A DNA stretch of 64,000 nucleotides from Bacillota bacterium (GTDB lineage: Bacteria > Bacillota > Clostridia > Lachnospirales > Cellulosilyticaceae): NCBI GenBank assembly GCA_023393125.1, contig JAEWMQ010000030.1, forward strand, positions 1 to 64,000, in the 5' to 3' direction. The translations under genes were made by a program, and so were the position numbers. The notes below the pieces were generated by a model. It ran no database searches. It saw only the letters and a list, made by a program, of their open reading frames with translations, and was not told where the DNA came from. How positions within the stretch are numbered: the stretch's first letter is position 1; every line of letters begins with the position of its first letter. Shown here piece by piece: positions 1-8,694 of this stretch.

Positions 1-42
1 TATTTTTAGGATTTAAGGATATAATATAAATGGGTGATAATT

Positions 43-967
43 ATGCTAACTAGAAAAGACACTAAAACTCGATTACAAATGGAATTCACATCTTTAGAAA
101 ATCTTGTACCATCAGACCACTTATTAACAAGAAATAGATAAGGCTATGGATTTTTTTTCATTTACGACGAAGTTGAAAACTTGTATTCTTCTGCTGGAAG
201 ACTAAGTATTGATCCAGTTGTACTTATTAAGATTGTTCTTATTCAACATCTATTCGGAATCCCTTCAATGCATCAAACCATTAAAAAAATAGAAGTAGAT
301 CTAGGCTATAGATGGTTTCTTGGTTATGGAATGACTGAAAAAACACCTCATTTCTCCACCTTCAATAAGAATTATGAACGTCGTTTCAAACATAGTGACC
401 TATTTCAAAAAATCTTTATTAAGGTTCTTAAGCAAGCTGAAAACTATAAACTTATTAATCCAGAACAAATATATATTGATTCAACGTTCATGATAGTGTA
501 GCTTTTAAAGATGTGTATGATAAAGTAAAAGAGAGATATAAACAAGGCATGAAACGCCTTGCAGTAGATGCAGGATACATCAAGCCTCATATATGTAAAA
601 CGCTTATAAGGGATGGATATAAGGAGTACAAATCTAATCCTGATGATTGTAAAGAGTGTGGTCATCGTATGAAGTGCACTAACAGTAAAAAGGCTCAAGA
701 GCTCATTATATGACATGTTTGGGAAGAATACATAGAAGAGTCTAATCATTTAGGACACGTACCAATCATAAGGGAACTTATAAAAGAAGAAAAGAAACAA
801 TAGAACGTGTATTTGCTGATGCTAAAGAAAAGCACAGGATGAGATATACAAGACTAAGGAGTGTGGCAAAGGTTTTTGATATTAAAGAAGAATATAAATC
901 TCAAGGAGTAGAGAATTTTTTGTTAATCAAAATAGGGTATTTATTATTATGCAATTTAAGTAAATGA
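43..967 (+). pseudogene. Decayed IS1182-family transposase
   Basis: Four consecutive fragments in different frames read like one DDE transposase of the IS1182 family. The first (43-141) ends at a stop. The second (about 150-501) carries the typical block beginning SIDPVVLIKIVLIQHLFGI and reaches the first catalytic Asp region (YIDST) before it frameshifts near 495. The third (about 500-713) has YDKVKERYK and a CKEC...CTNS cysteine pair. The fourth (767-967) has the C-terminal signature KETIERVFADAKEKH. The stretch between DGYK and EYKSN looks deleted compared with intact relatives, so the central catalytic part is missing. At least three frameshifts plus the deletion mean it cannot encode an active enzyme. 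The left inverted repeat may lie outside the window and none was recognised on the right. Confidence 0.88.
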
Positions 968-971
968 TGGC

Positions 972-1000
972 TTGATTTGTCTGTTTATATATAGTATAAA
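972..1000 (+). promoter_or_regulatory. Sigma-A promoter of the flavin-protein gene
   Basis: TTGATT at 972-977 and TATAAA at 995-1000 are separated by exactly 17 nt. Transcription would start near 1007 and give a leader of about 100 nt before the start codon at 1111. It lies just past the transposase remnant. Confidence 0.65.
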
Positions 1001-1010
1001 TGAATAGAAA

Positions 1011-1092
1011 TAATTTTTACCGCCGGGTAACGTCTTTTATTTATTCCGTTAGGCCTTTGAAGGGATAAATAATAGGCGTTTATTTTTTTATT
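1011..1092 (+). promoter_or_regulatory. Structured leader with terminator (leader 1)
   Basis: The leader has a short hairpin (TTACC 1017-1021 with GGTAA 1026-1030, tetraloop GCCG at 1022-1025). It is followed directly by a long hairpin (1031-1047 with 1062-1078, loop containing AGGC at 1051-1054) and a run of T residues ending about 20 nt before the ATG. The second hairpin is a textbook intrinsic terminator placed inside the 5' UTR, so expression probably depends on read-through. The 3' side of the first hairpin abuts and can slightly overlap the base of the terminator. The same plan recurs in the next leader (1677-1762). The ligand or protein sensed is unknown; no known riboswitch consensus was recognised. 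Confidence 0.65.
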
Positions 1093-1110
1093 AAGAAAAG
1101 AGGTATCAAT

Positions 1111-1605
1111 ATGTTTAGAGAGATGAGACGAAAAAAACAAATTTTATCTTTAGAGGATACGATTGCTGTTTTAGAGAAGGGAACATCAGGGGTTCTAGCT
1201 GTACATGGAGACGATGGTTATCCATATGCTGTCCCATTAAGCTATGTGTTTCACGAGAATAGAATTTATTTTCATTCTGCTAAAACAGGTCACAAAATGG
1301 ATGCCATTTCCCAGAATAGTAAAGTATCATTTTGTGTAATAGATCAAGATAGGATAGTACCAGAAGAGTATACATCATATTTTCGAAGTGCTATAGTTTT
1401 TGGGAAAGCACATATTTTAAATAATGATGAGGAGAAGCGAAGAGCACTTGAGAAATTAGCTGAAAGATACTCACCTGACCATGAACAGGGAAGATTACAG
1501 GAAATAGATAAATTGTTTAATCAGGTATGTCTTATTGAACTTGTGATTGATCATATGACTGGGAAGGAAGCAATTGAATTGGTCAGAGAAAAACATCATA
1601 AATAA
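1111..1605 (+). CDS. NimA/PNPOx-like flavin-binding protein
   Basis: A 164-residue protein starting MFREMRRKKQ. It matches the small split-barrel FMN-binding family that includes pyridoxamine 5'-phosphate oxidase relatives and the NimA nitroimidazole-resistance proteins. The N-terminal 'MRRKKQ.L' opening, the GVLAVHGDDGYPYAVPLSY strand and the HSAKTGHKMD segment around residue 57 are typical. These proteins bind FMN or another cofactor and are often linked to redox or nitro-compound defence; the true substrate cannot be read from sequence. The ribosome site AAGAGG precedes the ATG. The gene is alone behind its own promoter and leader terminator, and the following gene has its own promoter. 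Confidence 0.8.
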   Translation: MFREMRRKKQILSLEDTIAVLEKGTSGVLAVHGDDGYPYAVPLSYVFHENRIYFHSAKTGHKMDAISQNSKVSFCVIDQDRIVPEEYTSYFRSAIVFGKAHILNNDEEKRRALEKLAERYSPDHEQGRLQEIDKLFNQVCLIELVIDHMTGKEAIELVREKHHK

Positions 1606-1622
1606 AAGTGTTCATTTTATAC

Positions 1623-1651
1623 TTGACAAAGAAAAAGAGCCGTGATAAATT
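1623..1651 (+). promoter_or_regulatory. Sigma-A promoter of the P-type ATPase gene
   Basis: A perfect TTGACA at 1623-1628 lies 17 nt before TAAATT at 1646-1651. The start would be near 1658, giving a leader of about 125 nt. It begins only 18 nt after the preceding stop codon, so the ATPase gene is transcribed separately. Confidence 0.7.
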
Positions 1652-1676
1652 TAACGTAAATTTAATAATAAACGTG

Positions 1677-1762
1677 GTTATTTGTTCGCCGGAATAAATA
1701 ACTATTAGAGTCAATAGATCAACCTCAGGCTTTATGGTTGTTCGATTGGCTCTTTTTTTTTG
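1677..1762 (+). promoter_or_regulatory. Structured leader with terminator (leader 2)
   Basis: An 11-bp hairpin (1677-1687 with 1692-1702) carries the tetraloop GCCG at 1688-1691 closed by C-G, identical to leader 1. It is followed by a stronger hairpin of about 18 bp (1707-1724 with 1736-1753) whose loop contains AGGC at 1727-1730, then nine T residues. The T-run ends about 20 nt before the ATG at 1782, as in leader 1. The transcript from the promoter at 1623 must pass this terminator to reach the ATPase gene. A loop-loop GCC:GGC interaction between the two hairpins is possible by complementarity. The signal is unknown. Confidence 0.65.
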
Positions 1763-1781
1763 ATTTGAAAGGAGAAGAAAA

Positions 1782-4394
1782 ATGAAGAAATACGAAAATT
1801 TAAATCTAAGCGATGTTTTATCTGATTTAAACGATGTAGTACAACAGGGATTAACTAAAAAAGAATCCCAAAAAAGGTTTGAAACCTATGGACCAAATGC
1901 CTTAAGCGGAGATAAGCGTAAATCTATTTTACAACATATCCTTGCCTCTTTTAAGGACATAACAATCATCATCCTTTTGGTTGCTGCCACGCTATCTACT
2001 TATGTAGCACTAACCAATCATCCAGATAACCTAACAGAACCGTTAGTAATTACAGGTATAATCATCTTGAATATTGTACTTTCCGTCCGTGAACAGGTAA
2101 AAGCTGAAAAGTCTATGGATGCACTAAAAGAATATAATGTTCAAAAAAGTAAAGTGCTTCGTGATGGAAAAATGGAACATATAGACTCTCAGTTATTAGT
2201 TCCAGGTGATATCATTCTTTTGAGTACAGGTGATAGAATACCTGCTGATGCTCGTATAATAAATGAGCTAAGTTTATTAGTAGATGAATCTCTACTAACA
2301 GGAGAAAGTGAACCCGTAGCTAAGGATGCTTATTCTGTTCCAGATGAACATGCAGCTATTGGTGACCGTAAGCATATGATTTTTTCAGGTTCTTTAGTTG
2401 TTGCTGGAAAATGTACGGCTATGGTTACTCATACAGGTACGGGTACAGAAATAGGTCGAATCTCAAAATTGCTTGCTGATGAGCATGCAGATTTATCACC
2501 GCTGCAAATTAGAATGCAAAAACTTGGTAAAACCTTGAGTATTGTTGCCATTATTGCTGCTCTTTTTTCTTTAGTTATTGGCCTACTGTATGGTTATGAT
2601 ATTGCAAGTATGCTAATGGTTGCTATTTCAGTTGCTGTAGCAGCTATTCCTGAAGTTATGCCTGTAGTTGTAATTATTTCACTCTCATATGGTATTAGCA
2701 ATATGGCAAAAAAGAATATAATTGTCAGAACGCCTACGGCAGTAGAAACAGTAGGTAATGTCTCTGTCATCTGTTCTGATAAAACAGGTACATTGACTCA
2801 AAATAAAATGCGTATAGAAAAAGTATGGACTACCAAAACAGAGCCTAAAAATGCAACTGATCCATTCAATGAAGATGAATACCATCTTTTAAAACTTCTT
2901 TTATTAGCAAGTAGCCCAGAGTTAATAAAGGACAGTACAATAGGTAATCCAACAGAACTTTCAATAGTGAATTTGGCCAAGACTAAAATCAAGAATTTAT
3001 CTAGTGAACTGAATGAATATGAAAAGATACATGAAATTCCTTTTGACTCTACAAGAAAGCGTATGACAGTATTATACAAAACAAAAGGGGGTTATTGTTC
3101 TATCACCAAGGGTGCAATTGACCGTTTGCCAGTAAAATATAGTGATGCTTTATATCTAAAAATCCAATCTGTTCATGATTCATTTGCAGAGAAGGCACTT
3201 CGAGTTATTGGTGTAGCTTTTAAGTATTATACAGAGCTACCCCAAGAACTTAACGAGGCGTATTTAGAAAATGACTTAACGTTTTATGGATTAGTCGGTA
3301 TCATTGACCCTCCAAGAGTAGAAAGTGCTCATGCAGTACAGGTAGCAAAAGAAGCAGGAATAAAAACTGTTATGATTACAGGAGACCATTTAAACACTGC
3401 AAAAGCTATTGCTAAAGAAATTGGGATTTTATATGGCGATAAAAAAATTATGGATGGTTCTACATTAAATTCTATGTCTGACCAAGAACTTGAAAATGTT
3501 GTTGGCGATTATCGTGTATTTGCCAGAACTTCTCCAGAAGATAAAATTAGGATAGTCAAGGCATTTCAAAAAACAGGTGAAATTGTGGCTATGACTGGTG
3601 ATGGTGTCAATGATGCCCCTGCATTAAAAGCAGCAGATGTAGGAATCGCTATGGGGTCTGGTACTGATGTCGCCAAAGAAGCCTCAGATATGATCTTACT
3701 TGATGACAATTTTTCAACAATTGTAACGGCCATACAAGAAGGGCGTAGAGTTTATTCAAATATCAGAAAATCCATTTATGCCATGCTTGGATGTAATGTA
3801 TCAGCAGTAACTATCGTTTTACTTTCACTTATTTTTGGATGGGGTGCGCCTATTACAGCTATTCAGTTACTCATTATCAAGGTTGTTGCAGATGGTATAC
3901 CTGGCTTTAGCTTATGCGTAGAAAAAGCAGAACCTGATATTATGAAGCAATCTCCAATAAAAAAAGGAACAAGTATTTTTGCTGATGGTATGATTAGCAA
4001 AATTATTACAATTTCACTTGTTTTCACTGTTGCAACGCTTTTACCCGTTTACATAGGAACACATTTTGATATTGGCGGCGTAAAATCAAGTCCTGCTATG
4101 ACGCAAACAATGACATTTGTTATTATGGGCTTAACCACAATTGCACATATGTATAATTGTAGAAGTCACCTTTCCATTTTTAAAATCAATTTTACAGGTA
4201 ATAAATTATTACTTAGTACAACTATCATAGGATCAATTATACTGATAGCTTTGACTGCAATAACGCCAGCAGCTAAAGTTTTAAACTTAGTATCACTCCA
4301 TTTTTGGCATTGGGTTTTAATAGCAATATTATCTATTTCACCATTAATTTTTGTTGAGGTACAAAAGAAGATGGGGAAGTTTAAAAAGATATAA
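1782..4394 (+). CDS. P-type cation-transporting ATPase
   Basis: An 870-residue P2/P3-like ATPase. It has an N-terminal cation-ATPase domain, a TGES actuator loop at about residue 173, phosphorylation motif DKTGTLT with Asp at 333, and the hinge motif TGDGVNDAP from residue 605. Ten membrane segments are expected. The M4 motif reads AIPEVMP (Glu 291) and M6 carries VADG, resembling Ca2+-type pumps but diverging from the usual PEGLP and TDGLP, so the transported ion (Ca2+, Mn2+, Na+ or H+) is not certain. The protein should use ATP to drive cation movement across the cytoplasmic membrane. Expression is likely controlled by the leader terminator immediately upstream. Confidence 0.9.
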   Translation: MKKYENLNLSDVLSDLNDVVQQGLTKKESQKRFETYGPNALSGDKRKSILQHILASFKDITIIILLVAATLSTYVALTNHPDNLTEPLVITGIIILNIVLSVREQVKAEKSMDALKEYNVQKSKVLRDGKMEHIDSQLLVPGDIILLSTGDRIPADARIINELSLLVDESLLTGESEPVAKDAYSVPDEHAAIGDRKHMIFSGSLVVAGKCTAMVTHTGTGTEIGRISKLLADEHADLSPLQIRMQKLGKTLSIVAIIAALFSLVIGLLYGYDIASMLMVAISVAVAAIPEVMPVVVIISLSYGISNMAKKNIIVRTPTAVETVGNVSVICSDKTGTLTQNKMRIEKVWTTKTEPKNATDPFNEDEYHLLKLLLLASSPELIKDSTIGNPTELSIVNLAKTKIKNLSSELNEYEKIHEIPFDSTRKRMTVLYKTKGGYCSITKGAIDRLPVKYSDALYLKIQSVHDSFAEKALRVIGVAFKYYTELPQELNEAYLENDLTFYGLVGIIDPPRVESAHAVQVAKEAGIKTVMITGDHLNTAKAIAKEIGILYGDKKIMDGSTLNSMSDQELENVVGDYRVFARTSPEDKIRIVKAFQKTGEIVAMTGDGVNDAPALKAADVGIAMGSGTDVAKEASDMILLDDNFSTIVTAIQEGRRVYSNIRKSIYAMLGCNVSAVTIVLLSLIFGWGAPITAIQLLIIKVVADGIPGFSLCVEKAEPDIMKQSPIKKGTSIFADGMISKIITISLVFTVATLLPVYIGTHFDIGGVKSSPAMTQTMTFVIMGLTTIAHMYNCRSHLSIFKINFTGNKLLLSTTIIGSIILIALTAITPAAKVLNLVSLHFWHWVLIAILSISPLIFVEVQKKMGKFKKI

Positions 4395-4441
4395 GAAGGA
4401 TGTAGTTGGAAATTAAGGTTAGTTAATAGGAATGCAAAAGT

Positions 4442-4482
4442 AAGGCCTCATTGAATCACAGGGATTCAATGAGGCCTTTTAT
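4442..4482. terminator. Bidirectional terminator
   Basis: A 16-bp perfect inverted repeat (AAGGCCTCATTGAATC, loop of 5 nt) followed by T residues in both directions. It sits between the convergent ATPase and ABC-F genes. Confidence 0.9.
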
Positions 4483-4487
4483 CATAT

Positions 4488-6230
4488 TTAAAACAACTTA
4501 ATTAGTGCTTCTAAGTCTTCACATAGCACTTTGGCACGTACAAAATCATTATCTTTTAAAGCCAGGGCAACTTTTGTTTCAAGGGCTTTTTTCTTTTGTT
4601 CAAGTTCTAAATAATCTTTATCAAAATGACGTGCATAAATCATTTTTCTAAATTTACGCATGCTTACTTTTCTAATGGTCTTATCATCAATGAGTAAAGC
4701 GTAATCCATACAGTTGACGATAGAATAGAAGTCATGTGAAACCATAAGAATAGCACCATTGTATTTTTCTAGAGCTTTTTCAAGCGCCAGCTGTGAATAG
4801 GTGTCTAAATGACTTGTAGGTTCGTCTAATAGTAGTAGGTTTGCATGGCTTACCGCGATTTTAGCTAATTGAAGGAGATTCTTTTCTCCACCAGATAAAG
4901 CCTCAATCTTTTGATGAAGCATTTCTTCTTCGAAGCCGTAGCCCATAATATGAGAGAGTACCTCATCGGCGTTCTTAAAACCAAGCTCTAGGAATTCTTC
5001 AAGAATCGTATGGGACTCATCTAGCATTTCACCTTGACGTTGGGATAAATAAGCCACTTCAGTACTTTCGTTAAATGCAATGCTTGGATGATTATTTTTA
5101 AAGATTTCTCGTAATAAAGTGGTCTTGCCAGTACCATTGGCACCGATAATGGCTACTTTATCAGTAGCCTTGAGTTCAAAGTTAACATTTTCTAAAAGTG
5201 TTTCTTCAAAGGCAATACTATAATCTGTTATTTTTAAAATAGTGGTTTCTGGGTCTATTTCATGGTCAGTAACCAAATCAATAGTAGGCTCTTTGATATA
5301 AACAAAAGGTGCTTTTATTCTGCGTGCTTCTAAGCGTTCTTGGAGCTTCACTCTAGCCTTTAAAGATTTTCCTTTAGAAGGGTCAGCTAGATTAGTTGCA
5401 GCAGTTCTAAGTTTCTCAATAACCTGAGCATTTCTTTCTATGGCATCTGTATCAGCCTGAGCCAGTTCTTGTAATTCAATCTTTTTCTCAAGGAGTGAGA
5501 AGTTATAATCCATATAGTTGCCATCGAATTCTTGAAGCTCCTTATTTTCAAGATGAAGAATCTTATCAAAGCAATAATTAAGTAGATAGCGATTATGAGT
5601 GATTACAAGGAGCGTACCTTTGTGGGTATTAATAAGGTTTTTAAGGGCATTAAGGTTTTCGAAATCTAAAAACACATCTGGTTCATCCATAATCATTAAG
5701 TGTGGATTATTCAGCATTTCTTTAATGACTTGAATAAGCTTGAATTCGCCGCCACTAAGTTGAGAAACCATAAGATCTTTATGTTTCATGAGATTGGCTA
5801 AATTCAATTTCTTATTAATGTTACTTTCAAAATCATCTCCACCAAGTGCCTCAAAAGCATCTAAAGTTTCTTGATACTTTTCTAGTAAAGCCTCAATATC
5901 AGAAGAGGTTTCCATTTCGGTGCAAATAGCTGTTAATTCATTTTGCAGTTTAATACATGGACCACCTATATATTCGAATACAGTCATATCTTTTGTTTGT
6001 GTAGGTTCAATGAACTGGCTGACATAACCAATTCGGCAGTTAGGTGTTATTTCTAAATCACCCTCAAACATATATTTGTCTGGGTTGATGATTAAATCAA
6101 TTAAGGTACTTTTTCCACTACCACTTACACCTATAAAAGCACAGTGTTGACCTTCTTCTAATGTGAATGAAATGTTATTAAAGAGATCCTTTTGGGGAAA
6201 AGAGTAGAATAAGTTATCAACGTTTATCAT
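4488..6230 (-). CDS. ABC-F family ATPase
   Basis: A 580-residue soluble protein with two ABC cassettes and no membrane segments. Cassette 1 has Walker A GVSGSGKST (34-42), signature LSGGE (158-162) and Walker B ending MDEPD. Cassette 2 has GANGTGKTT (363-371), LSGGE (445-449) and LLDEP (467-471). A charged linker of about 100 residues separates them. The last 25 residues (about 555-580) resemble a UvrB/UvrC-type helical hairpin (KALETKVALALKDNDFVRA). ABC-F proteins act on ribosomes, some rescuing them from antibiotics bound at the peptidyl-transferase centre. Cassette 1 has Asp after the MDEP motif where many members have Thr. The gene is preceded by an attenuator-like leader, which is common for antibiotic-responsive ABC-F genes; its actual target is unknown. 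Confidence 0.88.
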   Translation of the reverse strand: MINVDNLFYSFPQKDLFNNISFTLEEGQHCAFIGVSGSGKSTLIDLIINPDKYMFEGDLEITPNCRIGYVSQFIEPTQTKDMTVFEYIGGPCIKLQNELTAICTEMETSSDIEALLEKYQETLDAFEALGGDDFESNINKKLNLANLMKHKDLMVSQLSGGEFKLIQVIKEMLNNPHLMIMDEPDVFLDFENLNALKNLINTHKGTLLVITHNRYLLNYCFDKILHLENKELQEFDGNYMDYNFSLLEKKIELQELAQADTDAIERNAQVIEKLRTAATNLADPSKGKSLKARVKLQERLEARRIKAPFVYIKEPTIDLVTDHEIDPETTILKITDYSIAFEETLLENVNFELKATDKVAIIGANGTGKTTLLREIFKNNHPSIAFNESTEVAYLSQRQGEMLDESHTILEEFLELGFKNADEVLSHIMGYGFEEEMLHQKIEALSGGEKNLLQLAKIAVSHANLLLLDEPTSHLDTYSQLALEKALEKYNGAILMVSHDFYSIVNCMDYALLIDDKTIRKVSMRKFRKMIYARHFDKDYLELEQKKKALETKVALALKDNDFVRAKVLCEDLEALIKLF

Positions 6231-6254
6231 AGAATGTCCTTTCTTGTCTTTGCT

Positions 6255-6354
6255 ACTAAAAAAGAGCCTATCAAAATAAGCTCTTCGATATATTATTTTA
6301 TAAACTACAATTTTTTACTCATTTTTATATTGTAAATCTGTTTTGTGAATTTGC
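6255..6354 (-). promoter_or_regulatory. Attenuator leader of the ABC-F gene
   Basis: Reading the minus strand, the transcript would start near 6354. A hairpin (GCTCTT side at 6280-6285, AAGAGC side at 6262-6267, read on plus) with additional pairs is followed by six U residues (6256-6262), forming an intrinsic terminator about 25 nt before the ABC-F start at 6230. This placement predicts premature termination by default. Such leaders in ABC-F genes commonly respond to ribosome stalling on a leader ORF; a five-codon ORF is present (6305-6322). Confidence 0.6.
6305..6322 (-). CDS. Putative leader peptide MSKKL
   Basis: A five-codon ORF (ATG AGT AAA AAA TTG TAG) sits between the promoter at 6361-6389 and the leader terminator at 6255-6285. 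It has only a weak upstream purine stretch as ribosome site. Position and size fit a stalling peptide for the ABC-F attenuator, but an ORF this short can occur by chance. Confidence 0.25.
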   Translation of the reverse strand: MSKKL

Positions 6355-6360
6355 TTTAGT

Positions 6361-6389
6361 AGTATAACATTTTTTAGGATTACTATCAA
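6361..6389 (-). promoter_or_regulatory. Sigma-A promoter of the ABC-F gene
   Basis: On the minus strand TTGATA (plus 6384-6389) and TATACT (plus 6361-6366) are 17 nt apart. The rest of the gap up to the channel gene at 6579 holds a TATAAT at about 6541 facing right but no clear -35 element. Confidence 0.7.
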
Positions 6390-6578
6390 TCAATTCATTT
6401 TAGACGAGACAAAGGTGATCGTTTAAAACCTTATAAACTAGAAGATATGAGTTCTTATATAGGGATAAAAGAACACTAATCAAAATAGTAAGTATTGGTT
6501 AAAGAAATAGATAGATAGGCATGACCAAGACAAAGTTAGAATATAATGAAGCAAGATGGATAAGCTAGGAGGAAATAA

Positions 6579-7379
6579 ATGTATCTCGTTGTCCTATTGC
6601 TCATATTACTAGTAGGTCAGTTAATAATGGGGACTAAAAATAAACACTTAAGTTTAAAATGGCTAGTAAAACAGTTATTTGGAATAGAAGGTAGTTGGCA
6701 GGACAAATTACTAGGAGTCATGCAAATGGGCAGTGTCAGCTTATTAAGTATAGTAAAAGTGATAAAGCAAGAAGGGGATATTCAAAAACTAATTGTATTT
6801 ATATTAACTTTTATAACCTATAGCTTACTATTAAAAGTGCTTATAAGCCTGTTAGTGTGGCTAGAAGAATACTTAGTTAGTATGACATTAGATATTGCAT
6901 TTTCTATTTTGACGCCAACACTGATTCTTATGTTTTTCACAGCCATTAATACAATGCTCATAAGGCAAGTGGCATTTATAGCACTCATTGTAAGTGTTGT
7001 GAGGGTGTATTTGGAGATGCTACACTTTATTACAGGACAAGAACCTTATAAATCAGGGCCTAAAATGGGAAAGGCTTTAAAGGTAAAGAGTATTATAGCG
7101 TGGCTTGTAATCATTTTAGGTAATCTCTATACGTTATTGGCACTTGTTCAGTTTACAGGAAATCCAAAGGTTCATCATTTTATACAAGCTGAGATTTTTA
7201 ATGTGCAAAGTGCGATAGATTTGTTTTACTATCTAGTGATTACTTTTACCACTGTAGGCTTTGGAGACGTATATCCTCAAACCTCACTAGCTAAGCTACT
7301 CACGATGATGATTGCACTTTCAGGGATGCTCTTTTCAGGTATGTTTATTTCCACTATTTTGGCGGTAGATGAAAACTGA
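6579..7379 (+). CDS. Ion channel protein (2-TM pore domain)
   Basis: A 266-residue integral membrane protein. The C-terminal part has a potassium-channel-type selectivity filter TTVGFGD (224-230) between two hydrophobic segments. Several more hydrophobic helices precede it (starting with MYLVVLLLILLVG), so the total is larger than a bare two-helix channel. No cytoplasmic RCK or nucleotide-binding domain is visible. It probably conducts K+ across the cytoplasmic membrane. The ribosome site AGGAGG lies 7 nt before the ATG. It is a single-gene unit ended by the terminator at 7406. Confidence 0.82.
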   Translation: MYLVVLLLILLVGQLIMGTKNKHLSLKWLVKQLFGIEGSWQDKLLGVMQMGSVSLLSIVKVIKQEGDIQKLIVFILTFITYSLLLKVLISLLVWLEEYLVSMTLDIAFSILTPTLILMFFTAINTMLIRQVAFIALIVSVVRVYLEMLHFITGQEPYKSGPKMGKALKVKSIIAWLVIILGNLYTLLALVQFTGNPKVHHFIQAEIFNVQSAIDLFYYLVITFTTVGFGDVYPQTSLAKLLTMMIALSGMLFSGMFISTILAVDEN

Positions 7380-7405
7380 AAAGAATGGATTATACATAGA
7401 AACAT

Positions 7406-7453
7406 AAAACACGTCTTTAAAAGACTTACTAAAGTCCAATGAAGACGTGTTTT
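7406..7453. terminator. Bidirectional terminator
   Basis: AAAACACGTCTT (7406-7417) pairs with AAGACGTGTTTT (7442-7453), with A/T runs on both sides. It lies between the convergent channel and CDF transporter genes. Confidence 0.85.
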
Positions 7454-7465
7454 CATGTTTATGTT

Positions 7466-8671
7466 CTATGAAGATTGCTCCGATGAATGGGAAGCAATAG
7501 AAGTTGAAATATAGTTGGTATCTACAGTGATTACTGTATAGTAAGTCGGATTGATAGCCTTAATAGCTGCATCTAAAGTATTAGCTAATTCCGTAGGAGA
7601 TTGCTTAAAGCCAATAGGAACAGCAATATCAAAAATAACATTACTATGTGTAGCACCTATTACCATACGAAAATCATGAATAGAAAGCTCTGGATCAATG
7701 GCTTTGGCAATTTCTTTGATTTGTGCTTGTAAATCATTGGCCACAGGATCATCTGTGACAATAGGGTCTAGATGAATAACCAAGTGAGTAGCTAGTTCTT
7801 TTTGAAAGTCACGTTCAATATTATCAATAATATCATGAAATTGAAGTAAATTGGCTTCAGCAGGTACTTCCACATGGACAGAAGCAAACCAACGGTTAGG
7901 GCCATAGCTATGAATGACTAAATCATGAAAACCATTTACATCATCATAACTTAGTAGTTTGTTTTCTATGGTCTTTACAAACTCAGAATCAGGTGCTTGA
8001 CCTAATAAAGGACTTGTGGTTTCTTTAATAAGTGAAATGCCTGAATAAAAGATAAAGCAGCCTACTACAGCTCCCATAATGCCATCTAGATTAAGATTTG
8101 TAAAATAAGCAATAATAGTAGCAAGTAGTACAGCACTAGTGGCTAAAACATCATTTCGGCTATCTGTAGCTGTTGCAATCATAGTAGAAGATTGAATCTT
8201 TTCCCCTAAAAAGCGGTTAAACTGGCTAAGCCAAAGCTTAACGAGAATAGAAAATACTAAAACAACAATTAAGCTAAAGCTAAATAAAATAGGTTCAGGA
8301 TTTAAAATCTTACTAATAGATGAACGAATAAGCTCAAGGCCTAAAAGTAAGATGATAAAAGAAACAATCAAACCTGAGATATATTCGATACGTGCATGCC
8401 CAAAAGGATGATCTTCGTCAGCAGGCTTGGCAGAAAGCTTAAAACCAATAAGCGTTACCACAGATGAACCTGCATCTGATAAGTTATTGACCCCATCAGC
8501 AAAAATAGCCATACTTTTAAAAAGGAGACCAATTCCCATCTTACTTAAGCATAAAATGAGGTTGGCAATAATACCAACAATACTACCTAAATGTCCATAA
8601 GCTTCTCGCACTTTAGGATTAGTAACATCTTCGTGATTTTTGATAAAACATTTGATAAGTATTTTAGTCAT
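7466..8671 (-). CDS. Cation diffusion facilitator transporter
   Basis: A 401-residue CDF-family metal/H+ antiporter. The first half carries the membrane domain with the signature FADGVNNLSDAGSS near residues 55-70 and HPFGHARIEYISGL near 87-100, both supplying metal-site Asp and His residues. After about residue 210 follows the cytoplasmic ferredoxin-like domain with H.DLVIHSYG and further His residues. A C-terminal extension continues past the usual end, near residue 300, with another small domain. It most likely exports Zn2+, Fe2+ or Mn2+. It lies 23 nt downstream of the DHH phosphoesterase gene on the same strand and is probably co-transcribed. Confidence 0.9.
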   Translation of the reverse strand: MTKILIKCFIKNHEDVTNPKVREAYGHLGSIVGIIANLILCLSKMGIGLLFKSMAIFADGVNNLSDAGSSVVTLIGFKLSAKPADEDHPFGHARIEYISGLIVSFIILLLGLELIRSSISKILNPEPILFSFSLIVVLVFSILVKLWLSQFNRFLGEKIQSSTMIATATDSRNDVLATSAVLLATIIAYFTNLNLDGIMGAVVGCFIFYSGISLIKETTSPLLGQAPDSEFVKTIENKLLSYDDVNGFHDLVIHSYGPNRWFASVHVEVPAEANLLQFHDIIDNIERDFQKELATHLVIHLDPIVTDDPVANDLQAQIKEIAKAIDPELSIHDFRMVIGATHSNVIFDIAVPIGFKQSPTELANTLDAAIKAINPTYYTVITVDTNYISTSIASHSSEQSS

Positions 8672-8694
8672 AAATCTCCCTCAATTTCTTTATA

